A DNA stretch of 64,000 nt from Bacillota bacterium (GTDB lineage: Bacteria; Bacillota; Clostridia; Oscillospirales; Acutalibacteraceae): the NCBI GenBank assembly GCA_023391275.1, contig JAEWBE010000030.1, forward strand, positions 1 to 64,000, read 5' to 3'. The stretch's first letter is position 1. The number at the start of each line of letters is the position of its first letter. Positions 63,541 through 64,000 of this stretch are shown here, piece by piece. A program made the translations under genes and the position numbers. Below the pieces are notes generated by a model that saw nothing but the letters and a program-made list of their open reading frames with translations, searched no databases and was not told where the DNA came from.

Positions 63541-64000
63541 TGTCTTTAGGGTAGCCTATATCCAGTTTCAAAACCAGGAGCTCAATATCACGAGATTGCA
63601 TTTTACAAGACCCAAGTAGCGGAGCCGGACAATAACATAATAATTATTCAAAATGTTATTTTAAATAAAAGGCCTTTGTGCGTTGAGCATTGTGCTGATC
63701 GCCACTTCGATGTGTGCCGAAGGCCTTGATATATTCATTGATGCAGTCGGACTAAAAATGAGTTTAACGCTAAGGCGGCAATCTATGGTGTTTCTCCCGC
63801 TCCCTAAGCTTATATCAATTGGTACCTTATCACTTTATATTTTTTGACATACATATTTCAATGGCAGGATTGGAAAATTAATATAATATGCATGACGCGG
63901 TGGCGGAATATATCATGAGCGGCGCAACCGGCCTTGATGGCTTTGCGATATGTATTCCTCCGCTGAAAGATCACAGGGATAGAGATAATTAAGTCCTGTT
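63541..64000. other. Gene-poor end of the window
   Basis: No gene is supported. AAGGCCTT occurs twice (about 63671 and 63719) and could form a weak stem with a large loop. A 34-codon plus ORF (63888-63992, with GLDGFAICIPPLK) has no ribosome-binding site and is read as a gene remnant at best. Confidence 0.4.

Noticed and set aside
1..64000. CRISPR array, tRNA or rRNA genes, prophage
   Set aside because: No direct-repeat arrays, tRNA cloverleaf signatures, rRNA-like tracts or phage structural genes were seen by eye; a tRNAscan and a Rfam search would settle this.

Overview
The window looks like the chromosome of an anaerobic, low-to-moderate GC Firmicute of class Clostridia. The family is an inference; an Oscillospiraceae/Acutalibacteraceae-type fermenter would fit. 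The signs are strong AGGAGG-type ribosome-binding sites, frequent TTG/GTG starts, YesM/YesN-type two-component systems, lipoprotein solute-binding proteins, a glycyl radical enzyme with its activase, a flavodiiron protein and an acyl-CoA dehydrogenase fusion. I saw no rRNA, tRNA, CRISPR array, intact insertion sequence, prophage or replication origin.

Layout. (1) 1-3379, minus strand: aldo-keto reductase, YesM-type histidine kinase and the start of a response regulator cut by the window edge. (2) 3380-27000: a large cell-surface polysaccharide locus. About eighteen minus-strand genes run from manC (23234) to rfbB (3935), and three GT4 glycosyltransferase genes (23470-26909) run the other way. 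The two sets are driven by promoters that face each other at 23273-23346. The right half is an ABC-transporter-dependent polysaccharide pathway: GDP-mannose synthesis, Wzm/Wzt with a C-terminal cargo-binding domain, several GT4 enzymes, a methyltransferase and an unusual radical SAM protein. The left half makes dTDP-4-amino-4,6-dideoxygalactose (RfbA, RfbB, WecE) and carries modifying enzymes (NeuD-like acyltransferase, ATP-grasp ligase, a second PLP enzyme). It also has a set that looks like a lipid-linked sugar decoration pathway: a GtrB/ArnC-type GT2, two ArnE/ArnF-like flippase subunits, a PIG-V-like GT-C enzyme and a membrane-anchored beta-sandwich protein.

(3) 27255-35132: an unassigned catabolic operon (IT-type permease, hydantoinase/oxoprolinase A subunit without a B subunit, M78-like metallopeptidase, zinc alcohol dehydrogenase, FAD oxidoreductase) with a divergent RpiR regulator. 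(4) 35307-48410: a polyol-type import and catabolism operon (SBP, two permeases, two different ATPases, zinc dehydrogenase, FGGY kinase, HAD phosphatase) next to a divergent YesM/AraC-type two-component system. (5) 48526-52302: a redox or oxygen-defence cluster with an Rrf2 regulator, an acyl-CoA dehydrogenase/EtfA/rubredoxin fusion and a flavodiiron protein.

(6) 52506-63540: a LacI-controlled locus with a glycyl radical enzyme of unassigned reaction, its activase, two very similar LacI regulators and a ribose-type ABC importer. Four promoters here share TTGACA, a 17-bp spacer with a TGn extended -10, and a CAAACG-core operator, so the transporter, the radical enzyme and both regulators probably form one regulon. 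A 42-codon ORF ending in a strong terminator (57680-57850) sits beside a fifth copy of this operator. The last 460 bases contain no gene I can support.

The best candidates for something undescribed are the lipid-linked amino-sugar decoration module with the radical SAM/beta-sandwich protein, the unassigned glycyl radical enzyme regulon, and the acyl-CoA dehydrogenase/EtfA/rubredoxin plus flavodiiron pair.
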